Assembly: GCA_024281175.1 (NCBI GenBank)
Contig: JAMJTW010000014.1
Coordinates: forward strand, 62,001 to 126,000
From: Candidatus Thiovulum imperiosus
Lineage (GTDB): Bacteria > Campylobacterota > Campylobacteria > Campylobacterales > Thiovulaceae
Reading direction: 5' to 3'
DNA length: 64,000 nucleotides
Program-made: the position numbers and the translations under genes
The notes under the pieces: model-generated
The model's database searches: none
What the model was told of the DNA's origin: nothing
What the model saw: the letters and a program-made list of their open reading frames with translations, nothing else
In this document: piece by piece, positions 1 through 9,407 of the stretch
How the letters are laid out: every line of letters begins with the position of its first letter
Position numbering within the stretch: position 1 is the stretch's first letter

Positions 1-81
1 TAGATAAAATATTTACAAAATCAATTTTTTCACAAAATTTTAAGAAAGGATGCAATAACTAATATTATTGCCAAATAACTT

Positions 82-894
82 ATGAAGTATGACACCCTTT
101 TTCCTATGAACAATATTAAAAAAGTTGATAGAGCTAATGCAGAACAGAGTAGTAGAGCTGGTCTTATAAAGTTTGGCTCAAAACTACCAATAACTATGGA
201 TATTCTTCAGAGAATTGACCCTTCAACTTATCTTCTTCAGATGAATGGAAAAAAGAGTTTTGCAGAAAGTGAAAGAAACTTAGACCCAGGCATGAAATAT
301 TGGGGTGAAGTTACTCATAAGCGGGGTGAAAAGTTAGTTGTTAAAAATCTAATTAAACAGCCATCATTCTTTAATCAAATTAGAGATTATGCCTATTTAG
401 ACGCAAAAAAAGTTTTACAATCCTTTTCTCAAAATTTTGGCTCATCATTTCAGAGTAAGTTCAAGAGTGAAATAATATCAAACATGGCAAATAGTAACAG
501 TAGAGAGGAGTTTCTATTTTTAAATCAACTACTATTGTCAATGGAGCAGAATGTTATCTCTATTCCTGTCACATATCAAGATAGAAGTGGAATGTTTCAG
601 TATAAATATGGGAAGAAAGAGAAGCGACAAAATGGGAAAGAGGAAGTTAGAAATTTAGACTTTTATGCTGCTTTTGAGACTTTAGGAGCTATGAAAGGTA
701 AAGTTGTCTATTTTAACAAAGAAGCTAGTCTGAATTTGGAAGTAAACTTTGAAAAGACTAGAGATTTTCTTTATAGAAACATAGGTGTTAGCGATGTAGT
801 TAAAGAGATGGATGTATCAATAAAAATTATTAAAGATGAGATACAACCTCTATACTCTTTCACTCAAAATAATATTTTAGATATTAAGACGTAA
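82..894 (+). CDS. FliK-like hypothetical protein
   Basis: Predicted 270-residue soluble protein with no signal peptide. The N-terminal part (about residues 28-80) reads like the small beta domain of flagellar hook-length proteins, a value-of-G-then-L pattern ending in DPGMKYWGEV. Residues about 200-260 follow the C-terminal Flg_hook pattern: LGAMKGKVVYF, a beta strand LNLEVNF, then a helix with RDFLYRNI. That similarity is read by eye and is an inference, not a recognised ortholog. No good ribosome-binding site precedes ATG 82. ATG 106 is an alternative start, and an in-frame stop at 76-78 excludes anything further upstream. It lies 60 bp upstream of the PpiD-like gene, on the same strand. 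Confidence 0.6.
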   Translation: MKYDTLFPMNNIKKVDRANAEQSSRAGLIKFGSKLPITMDILQRIDPSTYLLQMNGKKSFAESERNLDPGMKYWGEVTHKRGEKLVVKNLIKQPSFFNQIRDYAYLDAKKVLQSFSQNFGSSFQSKFKSEIISNMANSNSREEFLFLNQLLLSMEQNVISIPVTYQDRSGMFQYKYGKKEKRQNGKEEVRNLDFYAAFETLGAMKGKVVYFNKEASLNLEVNFEKTRDFLYRNIGVSDVVKEMDVSIKIIKDEIQPLYSFTQNNILDIKT

Positions 895-954
895 TTTTTA
901 CAAAATATCGGAAAATTTTAGTAATATTTCAAAAATAGAGCAAGGATATAATAT

Positions 955-2388
955 ATGATAGGTTGGATGCAACATAATAAAAAGTATTTAGTAGTTACTT
1001 TATGGATAAGTGCTTTTGCATTTATAGGTGCAGGATTTGTAGGTTGGGGAAGTTATAGTTATGGAAGTAAAGCTACATCTATTGCAAAAGTCGGAGATGT
1101 AGAAATTAAACTGTCTGAGTTACAGCAAACTTATAGTAATCTTTATGGCTACTACTCTCAAATGTTTGGTGGTCAATTTGATGAAGAACAGGCTAGAAAT
1201 ATGGGGCTTCAAGAAACAGCATTCAACATGTTAAAAAGAGAAGCATTACTATTAAATGTAGCTAAAGATTTTGGACTAATAGTATTAGATAAAGAAATAG
1301 CAGAACATATATTAAATACAAAAGATTTTCAACAAGATGGAAATTTCAGTAGAGAACAGTATGAATTTGTTCTTAAAAATAGTGGAATGACTCCTAAAGA
1401 GTATGAAGGTAGAATTTCAAAAGTTATACTAATTACAAAACTTCAAAAACTGTTAAAAATTGATGTCACTCCTTTGGAAAAAGAGATATTCAACTCTTTG
1501 ACAAAATTAGAAGACAAGTTAGAGTATAAAGTTCTAAGTTTTTATGATGTTGAAGTTTCTGTAACTGATGATGAGGTGATTTCTGCTTGGGAACTTACAA
1601 AAGAGAAATATAAAACTGATGAGAAATATAAGATTTCCTATATAGAGACTCCTTTAATTGAAAAAGATATTAACGATAGTGAAATTGAAGAGTATTACAA
1701 CACTCACGCATTGGATTATAATGGTCTTTTTGAAGATGTTAAAGAGGAAATTAGAGAAGATATCTTAAAAGATGCAACAAAAAATAGTGCTTTAAAAGAG
1801 TATCTTGCATTTAAAAAAGGTGAATATAGTGATGAGGTTTTCTCTGATGAAATTGGAAGCATAAATTTACTTCTCTCTTTAGAAGAGATGGAAAAACTCA
1901 AAGGTTCTGAAGTAGGAAGTTATTTAAAACCAGTTTTTTCTGGAAACAGATTTGTATCTATAAAACTTGAAGAGATAGTTTCTCCACAACTTGAAAAATT
2001 TGAAGATGTAAAAGATATTGTGGAAGCAGAATTAGAGTTTCAGAAAAAAGAAGATAAACTTATGGAAATTGCAAAAAGTGATTATAAAACATTCCAAGGC
2101 ACAGAGAGTGGTTTTATAAAAATTTCTGATATAGATAAAATCGATGGACTTTCACCTGAAGATGCTAATACATTCTTAGGCGATGTATTTACACAACCTG
2201 TAAATAACGGTTTTGTTAAAGTTAATTCTAATGTTGTTCTTTATAGAGTATTAGAACAGAGAGTTGGGGAAAATAAGATAGATATTGAAACTTCTACAAT
2301 TTTAAATATTAAAGAGCAGTTATTAGATGAAAATCTGATTAAGAAACTGGAATTTTATTATCCAGTAGAAACCTATTTTAAAGGATAA
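955..2388 (+). CDS. PpiD/SurA-type membrane-anchored periplasmic chaperone
   Basis: A 477-residue protein with a short cytoplasmic start, one membrane segment at about residues 11-34 and a long periplasmic domain. The region after the anchor (VGDVEIKLSELQQTY...) is the SurA/PpiD N-terminal chaperone fold (SurA_N_3). The central parvulin domain is weakly conserved, so catalytic prolyl isomerase activity is uncertain. Family members help newly exported outer-membrane and periplasmic proteins fold at the inner-membrane surface. The start is well supported by AAGGA at 942-946. It ends 4 bp before ftsA, so the two are probably cotranscribed. Helicobacter has the same gene order of a PpiD-like protein followed by ftsA and ftsZ. 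Confidence 0.78.
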   Translation: MIGWMQHNKKYLVVTLWISAFAFIGAGFVGWGSYSYGSKATSIAKVGDVEIKLSELQQTYSNLYGYYSQMFGGQFDEEQARNMGLQETAFNMLKREALLLNVAKDFGLIVLDKEIAEHILNTKDFQQDGNFSREQYEFVLKNSGMTPKEYEGRISKVILITKLQKLLKIDVTPLEKEIFNSLTKLEDKLEYKVLSFYDVEVSVTDDEVISAWELTKEKYKTDEKYKISYIETPLIEKDINDSEIEEYYNTHALDYNGLFEDVKEEIREDILKDATKNSALKEYLAFKKGEYSDEVFSDEIGSINLLLSLEEMEKLKGSEVGSYLKPVFSGNRFVSIKLEEIVSPQLEKFEDVKDIVEAELEFQKKEDKLMEIAKSDYKTFQGTESGFIKISDIDKIDGLSPEDANTFLGDVFTQPVNNGFVKVNSNVVLYRVLEQRVGENKIDIETSTILNIKEQLLDENLIKKLEFYYPVETYFKG

Positions 2389-2392
2389 GGGC

Positions 2393-3937
2393 TTGGAGAG
2401 TACTAGCAAACTTCTGGCAATAGATATTGGTTCAACAAAAGTTTGTGCGATTATTGCAGAGGTTAGAGGAGATGATGTTAGACTTATTGGAGCTGGAGTT
2501 GAAAAATCTCAAGGCTTAAAAAAGGGTTCTATTACAAATATAGAGTTAGCCGCTCGTTCTATAAAATCTGCTTTTGAGAATGCTAAAAGAGTTGCAGGTG
2601 CTTTTGATACAAATGCCATTGTCTCTATTTCTGGTGCATTAACCAAAGGTATTGATAGTCATGGAATTGTAAATGTCCCAAATGGAGAGATTACAATTGC
2701 AGAAATTAAAAGAGTTATGCAAACTGCTCAGTACAATGCTCAAATACCTTCAGATTATGATATCTTACATGTTCTACCATACAATTTTAAAGTTGATGAA
2801 CACGACTATGTTGAAGACCCTTTAGGAATGAATGCTTCAAGATTAGAAGCATTTGTCCATATAATTATAACTCCAAAGTCAAATTTTAATAACTTGAAAA
2901 GAGCAGTGGAATCTGCAAACTTGAAAGTTTCAAAAATTGTATTAGATAGCTACGCTTCTTATATCTCTACTGTCAATGATGATGAGAAAAATCTGGGTTG
3001 TGCTGTTATAGATTTAGGTGGAGATACAAGTTCATTTGTAATTCATGCTGCTGGAAACTCTATTAGACATGCTGGTTTTTTAGCAGTTGGTTCAACACAT
3101 ATTACAAATGACTTATCTATGGCTTTACACACACCTGTATATATTGCTGAGAAAGTTAAAATAACTTATGGAAATTTGAATTTCTTTAGTGATGACCTCA
3201 TCGAACTTCCAGTTATAGGAGATGAGAATTCTACTCATGAGGTCTCTTTAGATATTGTTGGACAAGTTATTCATGCTAGAACAACAGAAACGCTAGAGCT
3301 TATTGAAGAGCATATTAATAATAGTGGACTTAGAAGAGATGTTGGTGCTGGTTTTGTTTTAACAGGAGGATTAACAAAACTTGAGGGTGTTCGAGAGTTA
3401 GCTATGAATATTTTTCAAGCTCCTGTTAGACTTGCCAAACCGATAGATATAAGTGGACTGTTTAATGACTTGAAAGACCCATCTTTCTCTTCAACAATAG
3501 GTCTTATGCTGTATTCAACAGGAAACTACTCTCTGTATGAATTTGACTCAAATGGAGATATGCTTTACAATGAAGATAGTGTTGAAGAACAGAGAGTAAC
3601 ATCAAGAGATGTCTCTTTAAGTGATATTGGTCCAGGCTCTTTAGGAGGTGTAAGTCGAGCTAGACAACCTGTACAACCTCCGCAACCAACTATGCCCCAA
3701 CCAAATATGCCTCAACCACCTCAATATAGTGGAAGAACAAATCAGCCTCCAAATAGAGTGCAACAGCCAAATATAGGAAATAGTGGCTCATTTGGTGGAA
3801 TTCAACCAATCGAAAATGAGTTACCAAATAATAACTACTATCAAAATGTACAGTTGAATAAAAAAAGTGGAGATAAAAATCAGAATGAAAATAGCCAACT
3901 CTCAAAGTTATGGCAATGGGTAACACAATTATTTTAA
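2393..3937 (+). CDS. ftsA: Cell division protein FtsA
   Basis: Actin-fold ATPase that tethers FtsZ to the inner membrane and recruits the divisome. The 514-residue product has the phosphate-1 loop (AIDIGSTKVCAII, residues 9-21), the family-specific 1C domain, phosphate-2 (VIDLGGDTSSFVI) and the adenosine motif (VLTGGLTKLEGV). After the fold there is an unusually long linker, about residues 425-500, rich in Pro, Gln and Asn. It ends in a C-terminal amphipathic helix, LSKLWQWVTQLF, the expected membrane-targeting sequence. The start is TTG at 2393, right after an AAGG box at 2381-2384 and only 4 bp beyond the upstream stop. ftsZ follows after 14 bp. Confidence 0.97.
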   Translation: MESTSKLLAIDIGSTKVCAIIAEVRGDDVRLIGAGVEKSQGLKKGSITNIELAARSIKSAFENAKRVAGAFDTNAIVSISGALTKGIDSHGIVNVPNGEITIAEIKRVMQTAQYNAQIPSDYDILHVLPYNFKVDEHDYVEDPLGMNASRLEAFVHIIITPKSNFNNLKRAVESANLKVSKIVLDSYASYISTVNDDEKNLGCAVIDLGGDTSSFVIHAAGNSIRHAGFLAVGSTHITNDLSMALHTPVYIAEKVKITYGNLNFFSDDLIELPVIGDENSTHEVSLDIVGQVIHARTTETLELIEEHINNSGLRRDVGAGFVLTGGLTKLEGVRELAMNIFQAPVRLAKPIDISGLFNDLKDPSFSSTIGLMLYSTGNYSLYEFDSNGDMLYNEDSVEEQRVTSRDVSLSDIGPGSLGGVSRARQPVQPPQPTMPQPNMPQPPQYSGRTNQPPNRVQQPNIGNSGSFGGIQPIENELPNNNYYQNVQLNKKSGDKNQNENSQLSKLWQWVTQLF

Positions 3938-3951
3938 ACAGGAGATAAACA

Positions 3952-5328
3952 GTGTCATATAATATAAATATTAAAGAAGTTTTAAGTGAAGAGCCTAGTG
4001 GTGCTAAGATAAAAGCCATAGGAGTTGGTGGCGGTGGTGGTAACATGATTGACCACATGATAAAAAGCAGTATTTCAGGAATTGAACTAATTGTTGCAAA
4101 TACTGATGCCCAAGTTTTAGAAAAATCTCTTTGTGAAAATAAAGTTCAACTTGGTGAAAAAATAACTAAGGGTCTTGGTGCTGGAATGCAACCAGAAATT
4201 GGTGGACAGTCAGCAGAAGAGAGCAAAGATGAAATTAGAGAATACCTTGAAGGTGCTGATATTGTCTTTATTGCAGCAGGATTAGGTGGAGGAACAGGAA
4301 CAGGAGCATCACCTGTTATTGCACAAATTGCCAGAGAAATGGGTGCTTTAACAATCTCAGTTGTAACTAGACCTTTCTCTTTTGAAGGTGGAAGAAGAAG
4401 CAAAGTAGCACTTCAAGGACTTGAAGAGTTAAAGAAACAGAGTGACTCAATTGTTGTAATTCCAAATGACAAACTTCTTCAAACAGTTGAGAGAAATGTT
4501 GGGATTAAAGATGCCTTTAAAATTGTAGATGATGTTCTCTCAAGAGCTGTTGTTGGGGCAAGTGGTATTATTTTGGGTAGTGGTGAAAATGATATTAATC
4601 TTGACTTTGCAGACTTACGAACAGTTATGAGTCATAGAGGTCTTGCACTTATGGGTATGGGAGAAGCTGAAGGTGAAAAATCAGCTTATGAAGCAATCAA
4701 AAGTGCAATTGAGTCTCCCTTGCTTGATAACATTTCAATAAATGGAGCAATGGGAGTTCTTGTTCACTTCTCAACTCATCCAAACTATCCTCTTGCAGAA
4801 ATGAATGATGCTATGGAGATAATTAGAGAAGCGGCAGACCCAGATGCAACTATTATTTTTGGAACAAATACAGACCCTGAAGTTCCAGACAATTTTGTAA
4901 AAATAACTCTTATTGCAACAGGATTTGAGAGAATTGATGAGAAGAAAGCAAGTAGTGGTGTGACAAAAAAAGAGGGACCTCCAAAAAAAGACCCGTTTAT
5001 TACACGAACAACAACTCGTCCAACAGCTCATCAAATTGAGAAAGAAGTTCCAAAACCTGAGCCTATGCCAACACCTACACCAACTCCACAAGAGAGTAGT
5101 TATGAAGCTCCAGCTCAAAACAGCTCTTTTCCTCCACCACAATCTAATTTTCCTCCAAGACCTCATCCAACAGGCGGTTTAGGTAGTGGTATAAATAGAC
5201 ATTCTTCTCCTTTTCCACAAAGAAGTCAAACTGGCAATAGAACAGGTGGTTTTGGTAAAAATGATAGAGGCAATGGTGATGAATATTTAGATATACCAAC
5301 TTGGCTTAGAAATCGAGGAGGAAAATAG
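3952..5328 (+). CDS. ftsZ: Cell division protein FtsZ
   Basis: Tubulin-like GTPase that forms the Z ring at the division site. The product is 458 residues. An N-terminal glycine-rich strand (GVGGGGGN, about residues 24-31) and the tubulin signature [10 protein letters not shown] (about 115) form the GTP site. NPDATI-type T7 residues appear as [11 protein letters not shown] Pro-rich linker of about 90 residues leads to the C-terminal peptide [16 protein letters not shown], the conserved FtsA/ZipA-binding tail. The start is GTG 3952, with GGAGA at 3941-3945. It follows ftsA by 14 bp, the usual pair. Confidence 0.98.
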   Translation: MSYNINIKEVLSEEPSGAKIKAIGVGGGGGNMIDHMIKSSISGIELIVANTDAQVLEKSLCENKVQLGEKITKGLGAGMQPEIGGQSAEESKDEIREYLEGADIVFIAAGLGGGTGTGASPVIAQIAREMGALTISVVTRPFSFEGGRRSKVALQGLEELKKQSDSIVVIPNDKLLQTVERNVGIKDAFKIVDDVLSRAVVGASGIILGSGENDINLDFADLRTVMSHRGLALMGMGEAEGEKSAYEAIKSAIESPLLDNISINGAMGVLVHFSTHPNYPLAEMNDAMEIIREAADPDATIIFGTNTDPEVPDNFVKITLIATGFERIDEKKASSGVTKKEGPPKKDPFITRTTTRPTAHQIEKEVPKPEPMPTPTPTPQESSYEAPAQNSSFPPPQSNFPPRPHPTGGLGSGINRHSSPFPQRSQTGNRTGGFGKNDRGNGDEYLDIPTWLRNRGGK

Positions 5329-5340
5329 TCTCTTTTGTAC

Positions 5341-5359
5341 CACCAGCCTTAAGCTGGTG
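5341..5359. terminator. Hairpin between convergent ftsZ and ruvX
   Basis: CACCAGC (5341-5347), loop CTTAA, GCTGGTG (5353-5359): a perfect 7-bp stem followed on the plus strand by TTTAC. It occupies the 32-bp gap between two converging genes and probably ends both transcripts, although the U tract is short. Confidence 0.6.
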
Positions 5360-5360
5360 T

Positions 5361-5744
5361 TTACAAAGTTTCCAAGTACCTTTCTAAAACAATCTTGGCT
5401 GAGATGGAGTCTATCCGACCATCTCTCTTCTCTCGAATTTCTCCTTTCATAAGCTCTTTTGCCTCAAAACTAGATAAATCCTCATCAAAATAGATAACTT
5501 CTCCAGAAAACTCTAAAAGAGATACAAAGTGTGAGAACCTACGAAACATCTCATCTCTATTTGAACCATTAGGAACTCCAACAAGTAGAGTTTCACATTT
5601 CCATTTTTTCAAAAGTTCAGAAATTTCTCTACTAGCCTGTTTCCGATTTTTTCGTAAAATTGCTTTCATTGGAGAGACAATTCTTCTATCTGGAGAAATT
5701 GCAACTCCAACTCTTTTTAAACCTATATCAAGAGCTATTACCAA
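5361..5744 (-). CDS. ruvX: Holliday junction resolvase-like nuclease RuvX (YqgF)
   Basis: A 127-residue RNase H-fold protein of the YqgF/RuvX family, implicated in pre-16S rRNA processing and Holliday junction resolution. The opening strand ALDIGLKRVGVAIS carries the first catalytic Asp. ETLLVGVPN forms the central strand, DEDLSSFEA the second acidic motif and DGRIDSISA the last one. Length is normal for the family. The start is TTG at 5744 (complement), with AGGAG overlapping the bcsB stop codon (spacing about 6), which implies translational coupling to the gene upstream. Confidence 0.9.
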   Translation of the reverse strand: MVIALDIGLKRVGVAISPDRRIVSPMKAILRKNRKQASREISELLKKWKCETLLVGVPNGSNRDEMFRRFSHFVSLLEFSGEVIYFDEDLSSFEAKELMKGEIREKRDGRIDSISAKIVLERYLETL

Positions 5745-5753
5745 ATCTTACTC

Positions 5754-8003
5754 CTAACCAGCAGCATCTGCATCATCATGATATCTCGCTTTATACAATA
5801 GAAGTGTCTTTCTTAAAAGATATGTTAAAAGTACAATTACAAATAGAGATATAAAGAGAAATAGAATTGGATTATTAGAGATGTAAAAATAGAATTGGGA
5901 AACTTTACTTAAATTTCCTATAAAATAGTCATCTTTTATATTGAAGTTGAAAATTTCTCTCTGCTCTTCAGTAGCAAGTTTAGAAACTACTAAATCGCCT
6001 CTAATTTTGTGTCGAAATTTGGAGTCTAAAATCTGTTTCAACTCTTTTTTAATATTTCCATCTTGTCCAGAAAACATGAGTACTGTTTTATCATTGTGAA
6101 AAGGAGATTGGAAAAATTGTGTTACAAGATATTCGCTATTTTGAGTTGTCTCAAAAGTTCGAATAAATCTCTCTCTATCTTCTAAAGACTCTGCCACATC
6201 TCTCTCTTCCAACTCTTCTAAAGTTTCAGCAAACCTGTTTGAGAGGTCTATATCTCGAACATATCCTTGAGAGTCTAAAATTAGAGGGGCATTTTCATAA
6301 ATCTCTTTAAACTCTTCATTATAAGTTCCAACCATAATTATATTTTTCTCTTTACCCTCTTCTAAATCTGAACGAACTTCCATATAGTATGGAGGATATT
6401 TCACACTCTCTCCAAGAAAACGAGCTATCTGCATAAGAGCTTCAATTGTGTGACTCTTTTTATCTGTTAATAAGAAAAGAGTATCTTGTAAATCTGGATA
6501 GATAGAGTAGGGAAAAGCTGATGAGATAAAATCTTTCAAGTCTGCCATTGCTATCCAGTGTTGAGCTTCTGGTATCTCAAAATAGGACTCTTTTAAAACA
6601 GTGGCTTTTAGAGACTCAGGGTTCCAGCCCATCGGTATCATTTTAAGTTGGACAGATAACTTATTCTTTCCACCTTTGAGTAAATCTGCTGGATAGCGAC
6701 TTGAAGTTTTAGAGTCCATCATCAGATAGCTTTTAAGAGTTTGAGAGTCTTTCTCTTCTAACATCTTAACTTGAGAGACAAAGACATCATTTATAAAAAC
6801 ATTTGCAATAGACTCTTCTGTAACAGCAATTGGAAATATGTAATCAACATATATGTCACCTTTCTCCTTTTTTGGAAAGAAAAGGTCAGGATAGAGTTTA
6901 AATTCTAAATCTAAAGGTGGTGTGAAGAAACCACTAAAAGTTTTGGTCTCATATCCCAAATCACTAAAACTTATCTTTTGACCACTACCAACAAACTCTG
7001 GAGAAGAGTAAGGTTTAGCCTTTTTTGGATATAAAATATCTTTAATAATTTTGCTATTTCCAGAGTTCAAGTTCATGTCAAGTCCAAAAGTTGAAAAGAG
7101 AACTTTTTTAAGTTTCTCTTCACTTTTTGCTGTAATAATGATGATAGCAAGAGTTTTGTCTTTTGGGTTTCGATATATATTTACATTTCCTCGAATTTGA
7201 AAACCGAAACCGTTTTTATCAAAAATCTCTTTCAATTGGTCAGTGGTAGCAATTATAAGATTGTCTCTATCAAATTTAAATTCTCCATTAGAAACTGTAA
7301 AATCTATTTGACGATATTGAAGTATCTTTCCAAGAACAGAAGAGAAGAAAGCGTAGTTGTAAATAGTTTTATCTTCCATATTTGGAAAGACATAATTTAT
7401 TCTCTGTTCAACAGGATTATAGATATCAAATACTCGACCAATAAGAGAAGACAACTCTTTTGGAATTTCCCTTTTTTCAACTTCTAACTCAACAAAACTA
7501 TCTTCCAAATTTATTTGAGTCCAAACTTCAGGTGCTGAAGTCATATCCTCTTTTCGAGTTGCAAAGTAGTGTTGGTATAACTGAATTGAGAATAGGTTGT
7601 GTTTTTCCATTCTCTCATGAGGAATTTTCAACATTACAGTTTTTTCACCATCATCAACATACTTATTTTCAATGAGTTGATACTGTTTAAGCGTATAGTC
7701 ATGGAGTTTAATAGCTAAAAAAGAGCGTTCCTCTTCAAGAGCAATAGAGGGAGTATAGTGAATTTCAGCTCTAGCTCCTAAAACTTTCCAGCGATTTGCA
7801 ACTGGCAAATCTATTGAAAAAGAGGGTGAAACACCAGATAGTAGGACTTGATTTTGAGAACTGTTTTCATGATTTAGATAAATTCTAATATATTTACTCT
7901 CATCTGATGAGGTTCTTGGAACAATACCATCTCGATATATCTTTATCTGCTCAGAAAATAGAAGTATAGGAAATAGAATAAAAAATAGATTTCTGATTTT
8001 CAA
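5754..8003 (-). CDS. BcsB-family periplasmic polysaccharide synthase subunit
   Basis: A 749-residue protein with a signal peptide (about residues 1-18), a large periplasmic region and a single C-terminal membrane anchor (about 710-735) followed by a basic tail. Repeated carbohydrate-binding jelly-roll and flavodoxin-like segments match the cellulose synthase regulatory subunit family (BcsB). In known systems BcsB pairs with the BcsA glucosyltransferase and conducts the nascent beta-glucan across the periplasm. No bcsA, bcsC or bcsZ lies nearby. The start is TTG 8003, with only a weak AGAAAAA upstream. The reverse neighbour ruvX follows after 9 bp, so the pair is likely one transcript. Confidence 0.8.
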   Translation of the reverse strand: MKIRNLFFILFPILLFSEQIKIYRDGIVPRTSSDESKYIRIYLNHENSSQNQVLLSGVSPSFSIDLPVANRWKVLGARAEIHYTPSIALEEERSFLAIKLHDYTLKQYQLIENKYVDDGEKTVMLKIPHERMEKHNLFSIQLYQHYFATRKEDMTSAPEVWTQINLEDSFVELEVEKREIPKELSSLIGRVFDIYNPVEQRINYVFPNMEDKTIYNYAFFSSVLGKILQYRQIDFTVSNGEFKFDRDNLIIATTDQLKEIFDKNGFGFQIRGNVNIYRNPKDKTLAIIIITAKSEEKLKKVLFSTFGLDMNLNSGNSKIIKDILYPKKAKPYSSPEFVGSGQKISFSDLGYETKTFSGFFTPPLDLEFKLYPDLFFPKKEKGDIYVDYIFPIAVTEESIANVFINDVFVSQVKMLEEKDSQTLKSYLMMDSKTSSRYPADLLKGGKNKLSVQLKMIPMGWNPESLKATVLKESYFEIPEAQHWIAMADLKDFISSAFPYSIYPDLQDTLFLLTDKKSHTIEALMQIARFLGESVKYPPYYMEVRSDLEEGKEKNIIMVGTYNEEFKEIYENAPLILDSQGYVRDIDLSNRFAETLEELEERDVAESLEDRERFIRTFETTQNSEYLVTQFFQSPFHNDKTVLMFSGQDGNIKKELKQILDSKFRHKIRGDLVVSKLATEEQREIFNFNIKDDYFIGNLSKVSQFYFYISNNPILFLFISLFVIVLLTYLLRKTLLLYKARYHDDADAAG

Positions 8004-8071
8004 TTTTTCTATTATGATACCAAACTCTTTGAAAAACTCTTCGGTAGAATTCGATTTTTCAAAGGATAGAT

Positions 8072-9376
8072 TTGTTTAAAAAGATTTTACCTCTAAATAG
8101 CATTATATTTCTTCGATTTTTTGGTATTTTTTTAGTATTACCACTAATAGCAGTTTACGCCTCTTCTTTAGAGAATTCAACTCCACTTCTTGTTGGAATT
8201 GTTGTAGGAGGATACGCTTTAACTCAAGCAGTTTTCCAAGTTCCATTTGGTGTTTGGAGTGACAGAGTTGGTAGAAAAAGAGTTATTATTTTTGGACTTA
8301 TAATTTTTCTGATAGGTTCTATTATTGCACTTTTTGCAACTGATATTTACACTCTAATTTTGGGTCGTCTTCTCCAAGGTGCTGGAGCAATTGGTTCTGT
8401 TGTAAGTGCTTCAGTTTCAGATGTTGTTCGTGAAGAGGAGCGAGGTAAAGCTATGGCAATTATTGGTGCAACAATTGCTATGGGTTTTGCAATTTCAATG
8501 ATTTTAGGCTCAACAGTTGGAGGCTATTTTGGCGTAGACACTCTTTTTGGAATAACAGCAATTTTTACTGTTCTAGCAATTTATATCGCCATAAAACTTG
8601 AAAATAGCGGAAAAGTTGAAATTCACTATATGAAAAGTAGCAAAAGAGTAAAAGTCTTTGAAAATAGAATTTTGCAATATCTCTTTTTAGCCTCATTTTT
8701 ACAAAAGGGAATCATGGCAATAACTTTTATGGTTGTTCCAATTCTTCTTACACAAACTTTCTTTTGGGATAGAAGTGAACTTTGGCAACTATATATTCCT
8801 GCAATGTTTGTTGGGCTTCTCTCGATGCCAATAGCGATAAAAGTTGGAGAAAAAGGGGGAAAACCGAAAACTGTATTTCTACTCTCCTCTTTTCTTTTTA
8901 TAGTTACTTCAGTACTTTTAACTTTTGGAAATAGCGAGATTTTTATCATAACTTCTCTCTTTGTATTTTTCATCGCATTCAATTTAATAGAACCACTAAT
9001 TCAATCGATGGCAAGTAAATCCACCAAAGTAGATGAGAAAGGAAAAGCTCTTGGATACACAAACTCTTTCGCCTATTTTGGAACTTTTGTTGGAGGAACT
9101 ACCTCAGGAATATTTTTAGATGTTGGAAGTTTGGAGATATTTGGATACCTCATCACCACTTTTTCAGTAGTATGGTTTTTGTGGACTTTAAAAATTGTAA
9201 ATCCAGTTCCAAAAGGAAATATATATCTTAAACACTCCAACTTTTTACAGCAGAAATTGGAAAGAGGTGATATAGATGCTATAAGTGAATGGTATTTAAA
9301 TGTTAGTGAAGCACTATTAGTTGTGAAGTTTGATAAAACAAAATATTCAGAAGAGGATATTAGAAAGTATTTGTAA
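8072..9376 (+). CDS. MFS drug-type exporter (DHA1 / YajR-like)
   Basis: A 434-residue major facilitator superfamily transporter with 12 predicted membrane helices. The cytoplasmic loop 2-3 signature appears as SDRVGRKR (residues 63-70), and the motif GRLLQGAGAIGSV after helix 4 is typical of drug:proton antiporters. A soluble tail of about 55 residues after helix 12 (ending ISEWYLNVSEALLVVKFD...) resembles the C-terminal YAM domain of YajR, which is an inference. The start is TTG 8072, preceded by AAAGGA at 8061-8066. It is divergent from bcsB with 68 bp between. The substrate is unknown. Confidence 0.85.
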   Translation: MFKKILPLNSIIFLRFFGIFLVLPLIAVYASSLENSTPLLVGIVVGGYALTQAVFQVPFGVWSDRVGRKRVIIFGLIIFLIGSIIALFATDIYTLILGRLLQGAGAIGSVVSASVSDVVREEERGKAMAIIGATIAMGFAISMILGSTVGGYFGVDTLFGITAIFTVLAIYIAIKLENSGKVEIHYMKSSKRVKVFENRILQYLFLASFLQKGIMAITFMVVPILLTQTFFWDRSELWQLYIPAMFVGLLSMPIAIKVGEKGGKPKTVFLLSSFLFIVTSVLLTFGNSEIFIITSLFVFFIAFNLIEPLIQSMASKSTKVDEKGKALGYTNSFAYFGTFVGGTTSGIFLDVGSLEIFGYLITTFSVVWFLWTLKIVNPVPKGNIYLKHSNFLQQKLERGDIDAISEWYLNVSEALLVVKFDKTKYSEEDIRKYL

Positions 9377-9380
9377 AATG

Positions 9381-9407
9381 GAAGAGTCTAAGACTCTTCT
9401 TTTTTTT
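9381..9407. terminator. Intrinsic terminator downstream of the MFS gene
   Basis: GAAGAGTC (9381-9388), loop TAA, GACTCTTC (9392-9399), then eight T residues. It is a textbook rho-independent terminator on the plus strand. Its tail overlaps the stop of the convergent ccdA gene. Confidence 0.9.

Noticed and set aside
4146-4403. Open reverse frames inside ftsZ, rpoB, rpoC and other long genes.
   Set aside because: They overlap strongly conserved genes and lack start signals; they are shadows.
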